In this document: in pieces, positions 46,148 to 56,000 of the stretch
How positions within the stretch are numbered: position 1 is the stretch's first letter
How the letters are laid out: each line of letters opens with the position of its first letter
DNA from: an uncultured Pseudomonadota bacterium
Lineage (GTDB): Bacteria > Pseudomonadota > Gammaproteobacteria > Burkholderiales > SG8-39
DNA: 64,000 bases
NCBI GenBank assembly: GCA_903834835.1
Contig: CAILKO010000035.1
Coordinates: forward strand, 310,539 to 374,538
Direction of reading: 5' to 3'
The notes under the pieces: model-generated
Told to the model about the DNA's origin: nothing
The model's database searches: none
Seen by the model: only the letters and a program-made list of their open reading frames with translations
Translations under genes and position numbers: made by a program

Positions 46148-46540
46148 CTAGTGCGTGTGCTCCATGTCCTCCGGCAGCCGGACCCAGGGATGCTGGCGGC
46201 GCTCGAAGATCGAGGTCGTGGGTGCAGGGAATTCGGAATCGGCAAAGGCACCCACCGGCACGGCGATCAGATCCTCGCGACCTTCGACCACGTAGTGCAC
46301 AGTGGCGCCGCATTCCGGACAGAAGTGGAAATGGATGCGCTTGCCGGTATCGCCGATGCGCAGGTAGACACGCGAAGTACCCGAGATCTCGACGGCCTCC
46401 TTGCTGTAGCGCGCCTGCGCGCCGAATACGCTGCCCGTGCGCCGCTGGCAGGCGAGGCAGTGACAGACTGAAATTCGCACCGGCGCTTCATGGGTCGTGA
46501 GCCGCAACTGGCCGCAGCTGCAGGAGGCTTCTCGTTTCAT
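46148..46540 (-). CDS. GFA-family zinc protein
   Basis: A 130-residue protein of the glutathione-dependent formaldehyde-activating (GFA) family. Zinc ligands are in CSCGQLRL, VCHCLACQRRTG and FCPECGATVHY. Despite the name, most members have no proven formaldehyde role. I chose the ATG at 46540 (MKREASCSCG); the longer open frame translates an upstream tandem repeat into TTRRV units, which is clearly not protein-like. It lies 70 bases after the FMN oxidase gene. Confidence 0.88.
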   Translation of the reverse strand: MKREASCSCGQLRLTTHEAPVRISVCHCLACQRRTGSVFGAQARYSKEAVEISGTSRVYLRIGDTGKRIHFHFCPECGATVHYVVEGREDLIAVPVGAFADSEFPAPTTSIFERRQHPWVRLPEDMEHTH

Positions 46541-46561
46541 CGTGGGTCCTCGGCTGTTCGT

Positions 46562-46606
46562 GATTCGACGGGTGGTGACTCGACGGGTGGTGACTCGACG
46601 GGTGGT
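46562..46606. repeat. Three tandem 15-bp repeats
   Basis: GATTCGACGGGTGGT followed by two copies of GACTCGACGGGTGGT, located between the stop of the FMN oxidase gene and the start of the GFA gene. It is a small minisatellite whose copy number may vary between strains. Confidence 0.85.
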
Positions 46607-46610
46607 AACT

Positions 46611-47792
46611 TCAGGCGGCCTCGCGGCTGCCGGGTGCGAGGAACTGCGGCCCCAGCTCGGCAACCGACGGGCAGCCCATCATCGCCATGTTGAACGCGAT
46701 GTCGCTCTTCATGATTTCGAGCGAACGCGCCACACCCGCCTGCCCGGCAGCCGAAACGCCGTACAGCGTGTAACGCCCGCCAAAGCAGTAGCGTGCGCCG
46801 AGGCACAGCGCGGCGAGCACGTGCGCGCCCTTGCGTATCCCGCCATCGAAGAACACCGGCACCCGACCGCCCACCGCCGCCACCACCGGTGCGAGCGAGT
46901 CGATCGCCGGCGCCATGCATTCGAGCTTGATACCGCCGTGATTCGATACCGTGACCGCGTCCACCCCCATATCCACCGCTCGCGCGGCATCGTCGGGGTG
47001 AACGATGCCCTTGATCACGAGTTTGCCGGGCCAGACCCGGCGCGCGTGTTCCAGTTCCTGCCAGGTCTGGTTGTGGAAGCAGAGGTCCCGATACGCGCCC
47101 AGCACCCCGCCCACGTCCGCGCCGGGCGGCGCGAACGGCACCCAGGCATCGAGCTTCTGCGGGCCGCCGCCGCGCAGGAACTCGAGCGCCCAGGGCAGGT
47201 GCATCACCGCATCCAGGAAATTGCGCCGGATGCCCGTCCAGCCGAGCGGCCTGACGAGCGACACGCCCTTGCGCACCATCACTTCATTGCGCGGCGAGAT
47301 TGGAAAATCCACCGTGTAGACGAGGACCTTGATGCCCGCATCGCCCGCGCGCCTGATCACGCGCTCGGTGACCTCGCGCTTCGCCGTGCCGTAGAACTGG
47401 AACCATGCGTTGTCGCCCGCGATCCTGGCAATCGTCTCCACCGAGGCATTCGCCGCGCCCGACAGGATGAAGGGAACGTCGGCCTCACGCGCGGCGGAAG
47501 CCAGAAGTTCGTCCGCACGGGGACGGAAGGCGCTTGCAAGACCGACCGAGGATATTCCCATCGGAAATGCGTGGCGGCGACCGAAGAGATCGACCGACAG
47601 GGCCGGCTGGACCGCGTCGACCAGCGCGCGCGCGGTGAACCGGTAGCGTTCCAGCGCCTCGACGTTGCGCGCATTCCCATCGCCGTTGCCGCGCTCCATG
47701 CCCTCGAAGACGAATCCCGGCAGGCGGCTGCGGGCCGCATTGCGCATGTCGTCGATATTCACCACCCGGTCCAGCACACCCATGTCCGCCAC
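46611..47792 (-). CDS. FMN-dependent alpha-hydroxy-acid oxidase/dehydrogenase
   Basis: A 393-residue TIM-barrel flavoprotein of the L-lactate dehydrogenase/glycolate oxidase family. FMN-binding segments include MGISSVGLA and VFFDGGIRKGAHVLAALCLGA, and the catalytic histidine is H285 in SNHGGIKLE. The usual motif is SNHGGRQLD; here the substrate-carboxylate arginine is Ile288, with Lys after it, so the substrate may be atypical. The N-terminal region lacks a clear YYxSGA motif too. It lies between polA and the GFA gene and has a dispersed palindrome about 31 bases before its start codon. Confidence 0.88.
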   Translation of the reverse strand: MADMGVLDRVVNIDDMRNAARSRLPGFVFEGMERGNGDGNARNVEALERYRFTARALVDAVQPALSVDLFGRRHAFPMGISSVGLASAFRPRADELLASAAREADVPFILSGAANASVETIARIAGDNAWFQFYGTAKREVTERVIRRAGDAGIKVLVYTVDFPISPRNEVMVRKGVSLVRPLGWTGIRRNFLDAVMHLPWALEFLRGGGPQKLDAWVPFAPPGADVGGVLGAYRDLCFHNQTWQELEHARRVWPGKLVIKGIVHPDDAARAVDMGVDAVTVSNHGGIKLECMAPAIDSLAPVVAAVGGRVPVFFDGGIRKGAHVLAALCLGARYCFGGRYTLYGVSAAGQAGVARSLEIMKSDIAFNMAMMGCPSVAELGPQFLAPGSREAA

Positions 47793-47823
47793 CCCCCCCG
47801 TGGAGTCGTAGATTCGGCCTTCA

Positions 47824-47861
47824 CAGAACAGATAGTAACGAATACGTTACTATCTATTCTG
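47824..47861. repeat. Dispersed AT-rich palindrome, copy 4
   Basis: Core arms AGATAGTAAC and GTTACTATCT (10 bp) with spacer GAATAC. After one mismatched pair, symmetry continues five more bases (CAGAA/TTCTG), giving 16-bp arms with one mismatch. It lies between polA and the FMN oxidase gene, both leftward. No T-run is present. Confidence 0.93.
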
Positions 47862-47932
47862 AACTCCCGTTCTTTCCTGCTCGCTGTTCCCGTCTTCCGC
47901 ACCGGCCTGATTTGACGGCCTGCACTGCCTGC

Positions 47933-50710
47933 TTAGTGCGCCTCGTCCCAATTGCTGCCGACGCCGATATCAACAATGAGCGGCACGTCGAGCTTCGCAA
48001 CATCCTGCATGCGCGTGCGCACTCCTTCACTGATGGTCTCGATCTCCGCCTCCGGCACCTCCAGAACCAGTTCGTCGTGCACCTGCATGATGAGTCGGGT
48101 GGCGAGGCCGGATTCATCCAGCCAGCCCTGCACGGCGATCATCGCAAGCTTGATGAGATCCGCCGCCGTTCCCTGCATCGGCGCGTTGATCGCCGCGCGC
48201 TCGGCCCCCGCGCGGCGCGCCGGAGAACCGCTCTTCATCTCGGGCAGCCACAGGCGACGGCCGAGCACGGTCTCCACAAAGCCCAGGCTGCGCGCCCGCT
48301 CGCGCGTGGCTTCCATGTACTGGCGCACGCCCGGATAGCGCGAGAAATAGCTGTCCATATAGGCCTGGGCAGTCGCGCGCTCGATGCCGAGGTTCTGCGC
48401 GAGGCCGAAAGCGCTCATCCCGTAGATCAGACCGAAGTTGATCATCTTCGCGGTGCGGCGCTCGTCCTGGGTGACCTCCTCGAGCTGGCGGCCGAACACT
48501 TCCGCAGCGGTCGCGCTGTGCACGTCGTGCCCCATCGCGAAGGCGTGACGCAGTCCGGCATCGCCGGAAAGATGCGCCATGATGCGCAGCTCGACCTGGG
48601 AGTAATCGGCCGAGAGGATCCTGCAGCCCGGCGGCGCGATGAAAGCCTCGCGCACGCGACGTCCCTGGGCGGTGCGGATCGGAATGTTCTGCAGGTTCGG
48701 GTCGTTCGACGCGAGGCGTCCGGTCACCGCCACCGCCTGGCCGTAGGTCGTGTGCACCCGTCCGGTCGACGCATTCACCATGCGCGGCAGCTTGTCGGTA
48801 TAGGTGGACTTCAGCTTGGTCAGCGCGCGGTAATCGAGCAGCAGGCGCGGCAGCGGATAGTCGAGCGCGAGTTCCGCGAGCACGTCCTCGTCCGTCGAAG
48901 GCTGGCCCGAGGGCGTCTTCTTCCTGACAGGCAGCCCCTGACGCTCGAACAGGATTTCCTGGATCTGCTTGGGCGAATTCAGATTGAAGGGCTGGCCAGC
49001 GGCCTGGAAGGCCTTCTGTTCGATCTCGAGCATTTCCTTGCCGAGCTCGTGACTCTGTGCCTCCAGCCGCGGCGAGTCGAGCAGCACGCCGTTGCGCTCC
49101 ATGCGGAACAGCACCTGCAACACCGGCATCTCGATCGTTTCATAGACCTTGCACAGCGCCGGTTCGGCAGCAAGCTTCGGATGGAGCAGCGCGTGCACGG
49201 CAAGGGCATGGCCCGAACGTTGCGCGGCATAGGTCGCCGCGCGCTCGATCTCCACCGACGCGTAAGGGATCCTGCCCGCACCCTTGCCGGTCAATTCCTC
49301 GAGCCGGACCGGCCGCCTGCCCAGATGACGCTCGGCGAGCGAGTCGAGGTCGTGCCGCTCATGCACTTCCAGCACATAGGACTCGAGCAGCACGTCGTGG
49401 GCGATGCCGGTAAGCCGCAGGCCATGGCCCGCGAGCACATGCGCGTCGAATTTCAGGTTATGGCCGAGCTTGCCATGGCCTTCGCTCTCGAACCAGGGCC
49501 GCAGCAGCTCAATTGCGCGCGCCGGCCCGATCTGGTCGGGCGCACCCGCATAGTCGTGGGCAAGGGGCAGATAGGCGCTGCGCTCGCCCAGCGCGAACGA
49601 CAGCCCCACGAGGCGCGCGAGCATCGGCTCGTCGCTGTCCGCATGAACGGCGAAGGCGGCCAGCGCGGCGCCCTCCAGCATCTCGACCCATGCCCGCAGC
49701 CCCGCCTCGTCCGCGATCAGCTCGGGCGGCAGACCCGGGGGCGCGGGCGGGATTTCCGGCGCGGATGCCGCGCCGGCCGACGGACCGGCAGTCGACTCCG
49801 CGGCGTCATCGCTCTCGCCCTTCAGCTGGCGATCGATCTCGCGCAGCCAGGTCTTGAAACCGTAGCCTTCCACGAGTGCGCGCAGTCGCTCGAGATTCGC
49901 GCGCTGCAGCCCGTCGTCGGCATCGTCACGCGCAAGCTGGTCCAGCGTGCACTCGAGCGGCACGTCGCGCTTCACGGTAAGCAGCCGGCGGCCCATGGGC
50001 AGCCAGGACAGCGCCTTGCGCAGGTTCTCGCCGATCGCGCCGCCGATCCGGTCCGCGTTCTCGATCACGCCGTCGAGCGAGCCGTATTCGGCGATCCACT
50101 TCACGGCGGTCTTCGGCCCGACCTTTGACACCCCGGGGACGTTGTCCACGGTATCGCCCACGAGCGCCAGATAGTCGACGATGCGCGCGGCCGGGACCCC
50201 GAACTTCTTCAACACGCCCGCTTCGTCCAGCGTCTCGTTCGACATCGTATTCACCAGCGTGACCTGCGCATCGACGAGTTGGGCGAGGTCCTTGTCCCCG
50301 GTGGATATCACGCAGCGCCAGCCCTGGCTGCGTGCCTGCTCGGCAAGGGTCGCGATCACATCGTCCGCCTCGACACCCGGCACGGACAGCACCGGCCAGC
50401 CGAGCGCCTTCACGGTTTCGATCAGCGGCTCGATCTGGCGCGACAGGTCATCGGGCATCGGCGCGCGCGTCGCCTTGTACTCCGGGTACTCGTCGTCGCG
50501 GAAGGTCTTGCCCTTGGCATCGAACACACAGACCCGTGCATGCGCACTGTGATCGGCAGCGAGCCGGCGCAGCATGTTCGCAACGCCATAGATCGCGCCG
50601 GTCGGCTCGCCGCGCGCATTCTTCAGTTCGGGCAGCGCGTGGAATGCGCGGTAGAGGTAGGAGGAACCGTCAACGAGCAGCAGTGTCTTCTGGGCGGGTT
50701 CTTGCGACAC
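47933..50710 (-). CDS. polA: DNA polymerase I with degenerate proofreading domain
   Basis: Removes RNA primers and fills gaps in replication and repair. The 925-residue protein has the N-terminal 5'-nuclease domain (LLLVDGSSYLYRAFHALP), a 3'-5' exonuclease-like middle domain and the polymerase domain with SADYSQVELRIMAHLSGD, RRTAKMINFGLIYGMSAFG and MQVHDELVLEV. In the middle domain, aligned by LVGLSFA to E. coli, the metal ligands D355 and E357 are A354 and H356, and D501 is R498; only D424 in NLKFD remains. Proofreading is therefore probably absent. The start is GTG at 50710. It is divergent from the DUF2782 gene. Confidence 0.97.
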   Translation of the reverse strand: MSQEPAQKTLLLVDGSSYLYRAFHALPELKNARGEPTGAIYGVANMLRRLAADHSAHARVCVFDAKGKTFRDDEYPEYKATRAPMPDDLSRQIEPLIETVKALGWPVLSVPGVEADDVIATLAEQARSQGWRCVISTGDKDLAQLVDAQVTLVNTMSNETLDEAGVLKKFGVPAARIVDYLALVGDTVDNVPGVSKVGPKTAVKWIAEYGSLDGVIENADRIGGAIGENLRKALSWLPMGRRLLTVKRDVPLECTLDQLARDDADDGLQRANLERLRALVEGYGFKTWLREIDRQLKGESDDAAESTAGPSAGAASAPEIPPAPPGLPPELIADEAGLRAWVEMLEGAALAAFAVHADSDEPMLARLVGLSFALGERSAYLPLAHDYAGAPDQIGPARAIELLRPWFESEGHGKLGHNLKFDAHVLAGHGLRLTGIAHDVLLESYVLEVHERHDLDSLAERHLGRRPVRLEELTGKGAGRIPYASVEIERAATYAAQRSGHALAVHALLHPKLAAEPALCKVYETIEMPVLQVLFRMERNGVLLDSPRLEAQSHELGKEMLEIEQKAFQAAGQPFNLNSPKQIQEILFERQGLPVRKKTPSGQPSTDEDVLAELALDYPLPRLLLDYRALTKLKSTYTDKLPRMVNASTGRVHTTYGQAVAVTGRLASNDPNLQNIPIRTAQGRRVREAFIAPPGCRILSADYSQVELRIMAHLSGDAGLRHAFAMGHDVHSATAAEVFGRQLEEVTQDERRTAKMINFGLIYGMSAFGLAQNLGIERATAQAYMDSYFSRYPGVRQYMEATRERARSLGFVETVLGRRLWLPEMKSGSPARRAGAERAAINAPMQGTAADLIKLAMIAVQGWLDESGLATRLIMQVHDELVLEVPEAEIETISEGVRTRMQDVAKLDVPLIVDIGVGSNWDEAH

Positions 50711-50917
50711 GATGTCGTGGAAGTCCTGGAATGGAAGCCGGAGGCCCGGCCGCGGACGCGGGACCGGCAGTGCCGGGACCAGCGGGGGTCAACGGAGGCC
50801 CGCGCGGCGGGCCGCTTGCCGATGACGGCCAGGAGCGCGTCGATTATGTCAGAGAAGCCTCACGCGCCAGCCGGCAAGGGGGCACGCTCTGATAAACTCG
50901 GCGCAAGGATCCTACAC

Positions 50918-51262
50918 ATGCGCAACTCCCTCAAAGCGCTCTTTGGCGCGGCCTTGTTTGGTGTCAGTCTTGCGGCCGTTGCACAGGTTCCGCCCCCGCC
51001 CAAGCTCGAGCCTCTGCCCGAGCCGCCCCCCATGCCGGCAGGCAACGTGGACGAACCGCGTGTGCGCATCCCGGTGCAGCAGGGCGACACGGTCGAAGAG
51101 ATGCGCGATGCCGGCGGACATGTGGTGATGATCAAGGTCACGCCGCCGGGCGGAACCCCCTATTTTCTGGTTGATACCTCTGGCAACGGCACGTGGATAC
51201 GGCGCAATCCGCTCGATGACGGCCTGCGCGTGCCGATGTGGACAATCAAGACCTTCGACTGA
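50918..51262 (+). CDS. DUF2782 family exported protein
   Basis: A 114-residue small protein. A signal peptide (KALFGAALFGVSLAAVAQ) is followed by a proline-rich segment and a compact domain with RVRIPVQQGDTVEEMR and TPYFLVDTSGNGTWIR, ending VPMWTIKTFD. The family occurs in betaproteobacteria between polA and thrB, as here; function is unknown. AAGGA lies eight bases before the ATG at 50918. The frame continues upstream into the polA promoter region but without homology. Confidence 0.9.
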   Translation: MRNSLKALFGAALFGVSLAAVAQVPPPPKLEPLPEPPPMPAGNVDEPRVRIPVQQGDTVEEMRDAGGHVVMIKVTPPGGTPYFLVDTSGNGTWIRRNPLDDGLRVPMWTIKTFD

Positions 51263-51329
51263 CGCTGACGGGCCTCGTTCCAGGACCCAATCGGCACCGC
51301 AACACGACGCCAAGACTGCCTCGGGACAC

Positions 51330-52286
51330 ATGTCGGTATTCACGCCGGTTTCCGAATCCGAACTCACAGGCTGGCTGAAGCGCTATGCAGTGGGCGAACT
51401 TGTACGCCTTGAGCCGATCGCCGCGGGCATCGAGAACACGAACTACTTTGTCGACACGACCCAGGGCCGGTTCGTGCTGACGCTGTTCGAGCGGCTGTCC
51501 GCCGCCGACCTGCCGTTCTACCTGGATTTCATGTCGCATCTGGCGCGCCACGGCATACCCGCCCCGGCGCCGCTTGCCGATCTGAGCAACACGCTGCTCT
51601 CCACCCTGAACGGCAAACCGGCCGCGCTCGTCACGCGCCTGCCGGGTCGATCGCTGGAGCACCCGGATGCCGATGCCTGCGCCAGCCTCGGCGCGCTGCT
51701 CGCGCGCATGCATCTCGCAGCGCGCTCGTTTCCCGGCTATGCGGAGAATCCGCGCGGCCAGCGCTGGTGGGCGCGCGCCGCCGTGGCGGTGCGTCCCTTT
51801 CTGGATGCGCCGCGTAGCACTGAACTCGACGCGGAACTCGCGTTCCACGCCACGCAACGATTCCCGGATCTGCCGCGCGCAGCGGTGCACGCGGATCTGT
51901 TTCGCGACAACGCGCTGTTCGAAGGCGACCGGATCTCGGGCGTGATCGACTTCTACTTCGCAGGCGTCGACTGCCTCATGTACGACGTTGCGGTGTGCGC
52001 GAACGACTGGTGCCTGCGCGATCCGAAAACCGACGCGCGCTTTGACGATGCGCGCCTCGCGGCCTTTCTGGCGGCCTATGCCGCCGTGCGTCAGCCCGGG
52101 CCCGAGGAACTCGCTGCCTGGGCCGGCATGCTGCGCGCGGCCGCCCTGCGCTTCTGGCTCTCGCGACTCTACGACCTGTATCTCCCGCGTCCGGGCATGC
52201 TGGTTCACGCGCATGACCCGGAGCACTTCCGCCGATTGCTCGCGTTGCGCGCCGCGCCGGGCGGCGCCCCCTGGCCGGTATCCTGA
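51330..52286 (+). CDS. thrB: Homoserine kinase (ThrB2 type)
   Basis: Phosphorylates homoserine in threonine synthesis. This 318-residue protein belongs to the choline-kinase-like fold class, not the GHMP type of E. coli. Features are AAGIENTNYFVDTTQGRFVLT, and the catalytic HADLFRDNALFEG with SGVIDFYFAG for ATP-magnesium binding. I chose the ATG at 51330 (MSVFTPVSESEL), which fits homologues. It precedes a BPSS1780-like gene with a TGATG junction. Confidence 0.94.
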   Translation: MSVFTPVSESELTGWLKRYAVGELVRLEPIAAGIENTNYFVDTTQGRFVLTLFERLSAADLPFYLDFMSHLARHGIPAPAPLADLSNTLLSTLNGKPAALVTRLPGRSLEHPDADACASLGALLARMHLAARSFPGYAENPRGQRWWARAAVAVRPFLDAPRSTELDAELAFHATQRFPDLPRAAVHADLFRDNALFEGDRISGVIDFYFAGVDCLMYDVAVCANDWCLRDPKTDARFDDARLAAFLAAYAAVRQPGPEELAAWAGMLRAAALRFWLSRLYDLYLPRPGMLVHAHDPEHFRRLLALRAAPGGAPWPVS

Positions 52287-53089
52287 TGAGCGAACCCATG
52301 CAACCTGGCGTGGTGCCTGCGCGTTCCGGACTCGGCTGGCTCGCAAGCGGCTGGCGGCTGTTCGCTTTCGCGCCCTTCGCATGGCTCGGCCTGATGTTCG
52401 CCTACTGGTTCCTCATCACGCTGGTGTCGCTCGTGCCGTTCGCCGGCGTGGTCGCGGCGGGCGTGCTTGTCCCGATATTCTCCGTCGGCTTCATGGCGGC
52501 CGCACGCAGCGCCGCCGCCAGGCAGCCGCCCCGGCTCACCCACCTGTTCGAGGGCTTTCGCTCCAATCCTCGCGGCGGCGTCAGGCTAGGCATTGCCTAC
52601 CTGCTACTGATCGGCTGCGTAATGGGGGGCAGCGCGCTCGTCGACGGCGGCATGCTCGCGCGCTGGATGCTCGGCGGAACCCGGCCGAGCGAAGCCCAGC
52701 TCGCCTCCGCCGAATTCTCCGGCGCGCTGCTCGCCGCAGCCCTGCTCTATGCACCCGTGATGATGTTCTACTGGTTCGCGCCGGTGCTCGTGGCCTGGCG
52801 CGGCGCGAGCGCGGCCAAGGCGATGTTCTTCAGCTTCTTCGCCTGCCTGCACAACTGGGCGGCCTTTCTCGTCTACGGGCTGGCGGTGGGTGTGCTCGCC
52901 TTCCTAGTGCCGCTCATGCTCGTTTCGCTCATGATGCTCGTCTCGCAAGGCAAGCCGGCCGCCGCCTCCTTCGTGCTGCCACTGCTCCTCGTCATGATGC
53001 CCGTGCTGTTCGCGAGCTTCTATGCGAGTTACCGCGACATTTTCGGCGACCCGGCACTCGATCCCGACGTCGACCCCGCCCCGGCCTGA
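52286..53089 (+). CDS. BPSS1780-family membrane protein
   Basis: A 267-residue protein with about six hydrophobic segments (for instance FAYWFLITLVSLVPFAGVVAAGV and LPLLLVMMPVLFASFYA). The motif around RSGLGWLASGWRLFAFAPFAWL near the N-terminus is seen in betaproteobacterial proteins of unknown function. It starts within the thrB stop codon (TGATG) and is followed nine bases later by the large oxidoreductase gene. Confidence 0.9.
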   Translation: MSEPMQPGVVPARSGLGWLASGWRLFAFAPFAWLGLMFAYWFLITLVSLVPFAGVVAAGVLVPIFSVGFMAAARSAAARQPPRLTHLFEGFRSNPRGGVRLGIAYLLLIGCVMGGSALVDGGMLARWMLGGTRPSEAQLASAEFSGALLAAALLYAPVMMFYWFAPVLVAWRGASAAKAMFFSFFACLHNWAAFLVYGLAVGVLAFLVPLMLVSLMMLVSQGKPAAASFVLPLLLVMMPVLFASFYASYRDIFGDPALDPDVDPAPA

Positions 53090-53098
53090 AGGAAATCC

Positions 53099-56000
53099 AT
53101 GCAAACCCGGCTGCGAGAAATCCCCTACAACTACACCTCCTTCTCCGACCGGGAGATCGTGCTCCGGCTGCTCGGTGAAGCCGGATGGGAGCTCATCGCC
53201 AGCTTGCGCGCGGAGCGCCGCACCGGCCGCTCGGCACGCATGCTCTATGAAGTGCTGGGCGAGATCTGGGTGCTGGATCGCAATCCCTACCTGGAAGACG
53301 ATCTCATCGGACACCCCGGGCGCCGGCACAAGGTGCTCGACGGCCTGCGCGGACGACTGGACGAAATCGAAAGACGGCGCGACGGCAATCCACGAGTGGA
53401 TGAGCTGCTTGCCCTCGCACGCGACGCCGTGGACCGATTCGCGCGCCGGTTCGACGAAACACGCGCAATGCGCGCGCGTGCGCTGAAGCGACTGGCGCGC
53501 GCCACGCGGCGCGACAACATCGCCTTCGACGGCTTTGCGCGCGTGTCACATGTGACCGACGCCACCGACTGGCGCGTCGAGTATCCCTTCGTCGTGGTGT
53601 CACCGGACACCGAGGAAGAGGTCATCGAGGTCGTGCGCGCGCTGATTGAACTCGAATTGACGATCATTCCGCGCGGGGGCGGCACGGGCTACACGGGCGG
53701 CGCGATTCCGCTCACCCGGCGCTCGGCGGTGATCAACACCGAGAAGCTCGAGCGTCTGGGCGGCGTCGAGCAACGCGTACTCTCGCAGGGCGGCACGCCG
53801 CAACCGACGATCGAAGCCGGCGCGGGCGTCGTGACCAAACGCGTCATGGATGCCGCGGAGACCACCGGGCTCGTGTTCGCGGTGGACCCGACTTCGGCCG
53901 ATGCCTCCTGCATCGGCGGCAACATCGCGATGAACGCCGGCGGGAAAAAGGCGGTGCTCTGGGGCACCGCGATCGACAATCTCGTCTCCTGGCGCATGGT
54001 GACGCCGGACGCGCAGTGGCTCGAAGTCGAGCGTACCGACCACAATCTGGGCAAGATCCACGATGCAGAGTGGGCGAGCTTCGTCCTGCGCCGTTATCGC
54101 GACCTGGGCGCTGCACCGGTCGAGGAACGCACGATACGCATCCCCGGTGCGAGCTTTCGCAAGGCGGGCCTCGGCAAGGATGTGACCGACAAGTTCCTGT
54201 CCGGCCTGCCCGGCGTGCAGAAGGAGGGCAGCGACGGGATCATCACCTCCGCGCGCTTCCTGCTGCACCGCATGCCGCCGCACACGCGCACGGTATGTCT
54301 CGAATTTTTCGGCCTCGCGCGCGAAGCGGTGCCCGCGATCGTGGAGATCAAGGATCTGCTCGACGCAAGCCCGGGTGCGCGGCTCGCCGGCCTGGAGCAT
54401 CTGGACGAGCGCTACGTGAAGGCCGTGGGCTACGCGACCAAATCGCGCCGCAATCAGCGCCCGCGCATGCTGCTGATGGGCGACATCGTCGGCGAGGACG
54501 CGGACGATGTCGCCGCAGCGGCCTCCGCCGTCGTACGGATCGCGAACGCACGCGGCGGCGAGGGCTTCATCGCGGTCTCCGCCGAGGCGCGCAAGCGCTT
54601 CTGGCAGGATCGCTCGCGCACCGCGGCGATCGCCAAACACACCAATGCGTTCAAGATCAACGAGGACGTCGTCATTCCGCTCGGCCGGCTGGGCGACTAC
54701 AGCGACGGCGTCGAGCGCATCAACATCGAGCTGTCCGTCGCCAACAAGCTCGAGCTGCTGGACGCGCTGGACAGCTACTTCGAAGGCGAGCTCGCGCTCT
54801 ACCACCCGGACGAGCCCCTGCCGCGCGAGGAGATCCTCGCCGACCGGCCGCAGCGCGCGCATGAGCTGATTGCCCGCGTGCGCGCGCGCTGGCGCTGGCT
54901 CGCCGACAACCTGGACGGGACCACGGAGGCGCTGCGCGCGGCGCTACCCGACATCGATGCCGGGACGGGCGCTGCGCTGCGCGTCATCGACGCCCTGCAG
55001 GCGCGCGAAGTGCGCCTGTCCTGGAAACGGGAAGTACTGGCGGAGCTCGAACGCATTTTCTCCGGCGCGACTTTTCAGCCCGTGCTGGAGGGCGCGCGCG
55101 CGATGCACCGGCGCGTGCTGCGCGGCCGCGTGTTCGTGGCGCTGCACATGCACGCGGGCGACGGCAACGTGCATACCAACCTGCCGGTCAACTCCGATGA
55201 CTATGTCATGCTGCAGCGGGCGAACGAGGCGGTCGCGCGCATCATGCGGCTCGCCAAGGCGCTCGGCGGGGTGATCTCGGGCGAGCACGGCATCGGCATT
55301 ACCAAGTTCGAGTTCCTCGAAGAGGAGAAGATCGAAGCCTTCCGCAAATACAAGGCCGACGTCGATCCGGAGGGACGATTCAACGCCGGAAAGCTGCTTG
55401 CGGGCGGCGATCTGTCGAACGCCTACACGCCGAGCTTCTCGCTGCTCGGGGCGGAATCGCTGATTCTTGAGCAGACGGACCTGGGCGGCATCTCCGAAGC
55501 GATCAAGGATTGCCTGCGCTGCGGCAAGTGCAAGCAGCCCTGCTCCACCCATGTCCCCGGCGCCAACCTGCTCTACTCGCCGCGCAACAAGATCCTCGCG
55601 ACCTCGCTCCTGATCGAGGCGATGCTCTACGAGGAGCAGACGCGTCACGGCGTGGCGCTCGATCACTACGATGCCTTCGGCGATGTGGCGGATCACTGCA
55701 CCGTCTGCCACAAATGCGCGAGCCCCTGCCCGGTGGACATCGATTTCGGCGACGTTTCGATTTCCATGCGCAATCTGCTGCGGCGCTCCGGGAAGCGGCG
55801 CTTCAATCCGGGCACGCGTGCCGCGATGCTGTTCCTGAACGCCACCGATCCGGCGCTGGTGAAGCTGACGCGCGCCGCGATGATCGAGTTCGGCTACAAG
55901 GCGCAGCGTCTCGGCCACCGGATTGCGCGCGCGCTCGGCATCGGTCGCAGCCAGACTGCCCGGCCGCCCTCGACCACCGGCGGCACGCCGCTTGCCACGC

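Noticed and set aside
46562..46606. CRISPR array
   Set aside because: The 15-bp units are contiguous with no spacers and only three copies; this is a simple tandem repeat.
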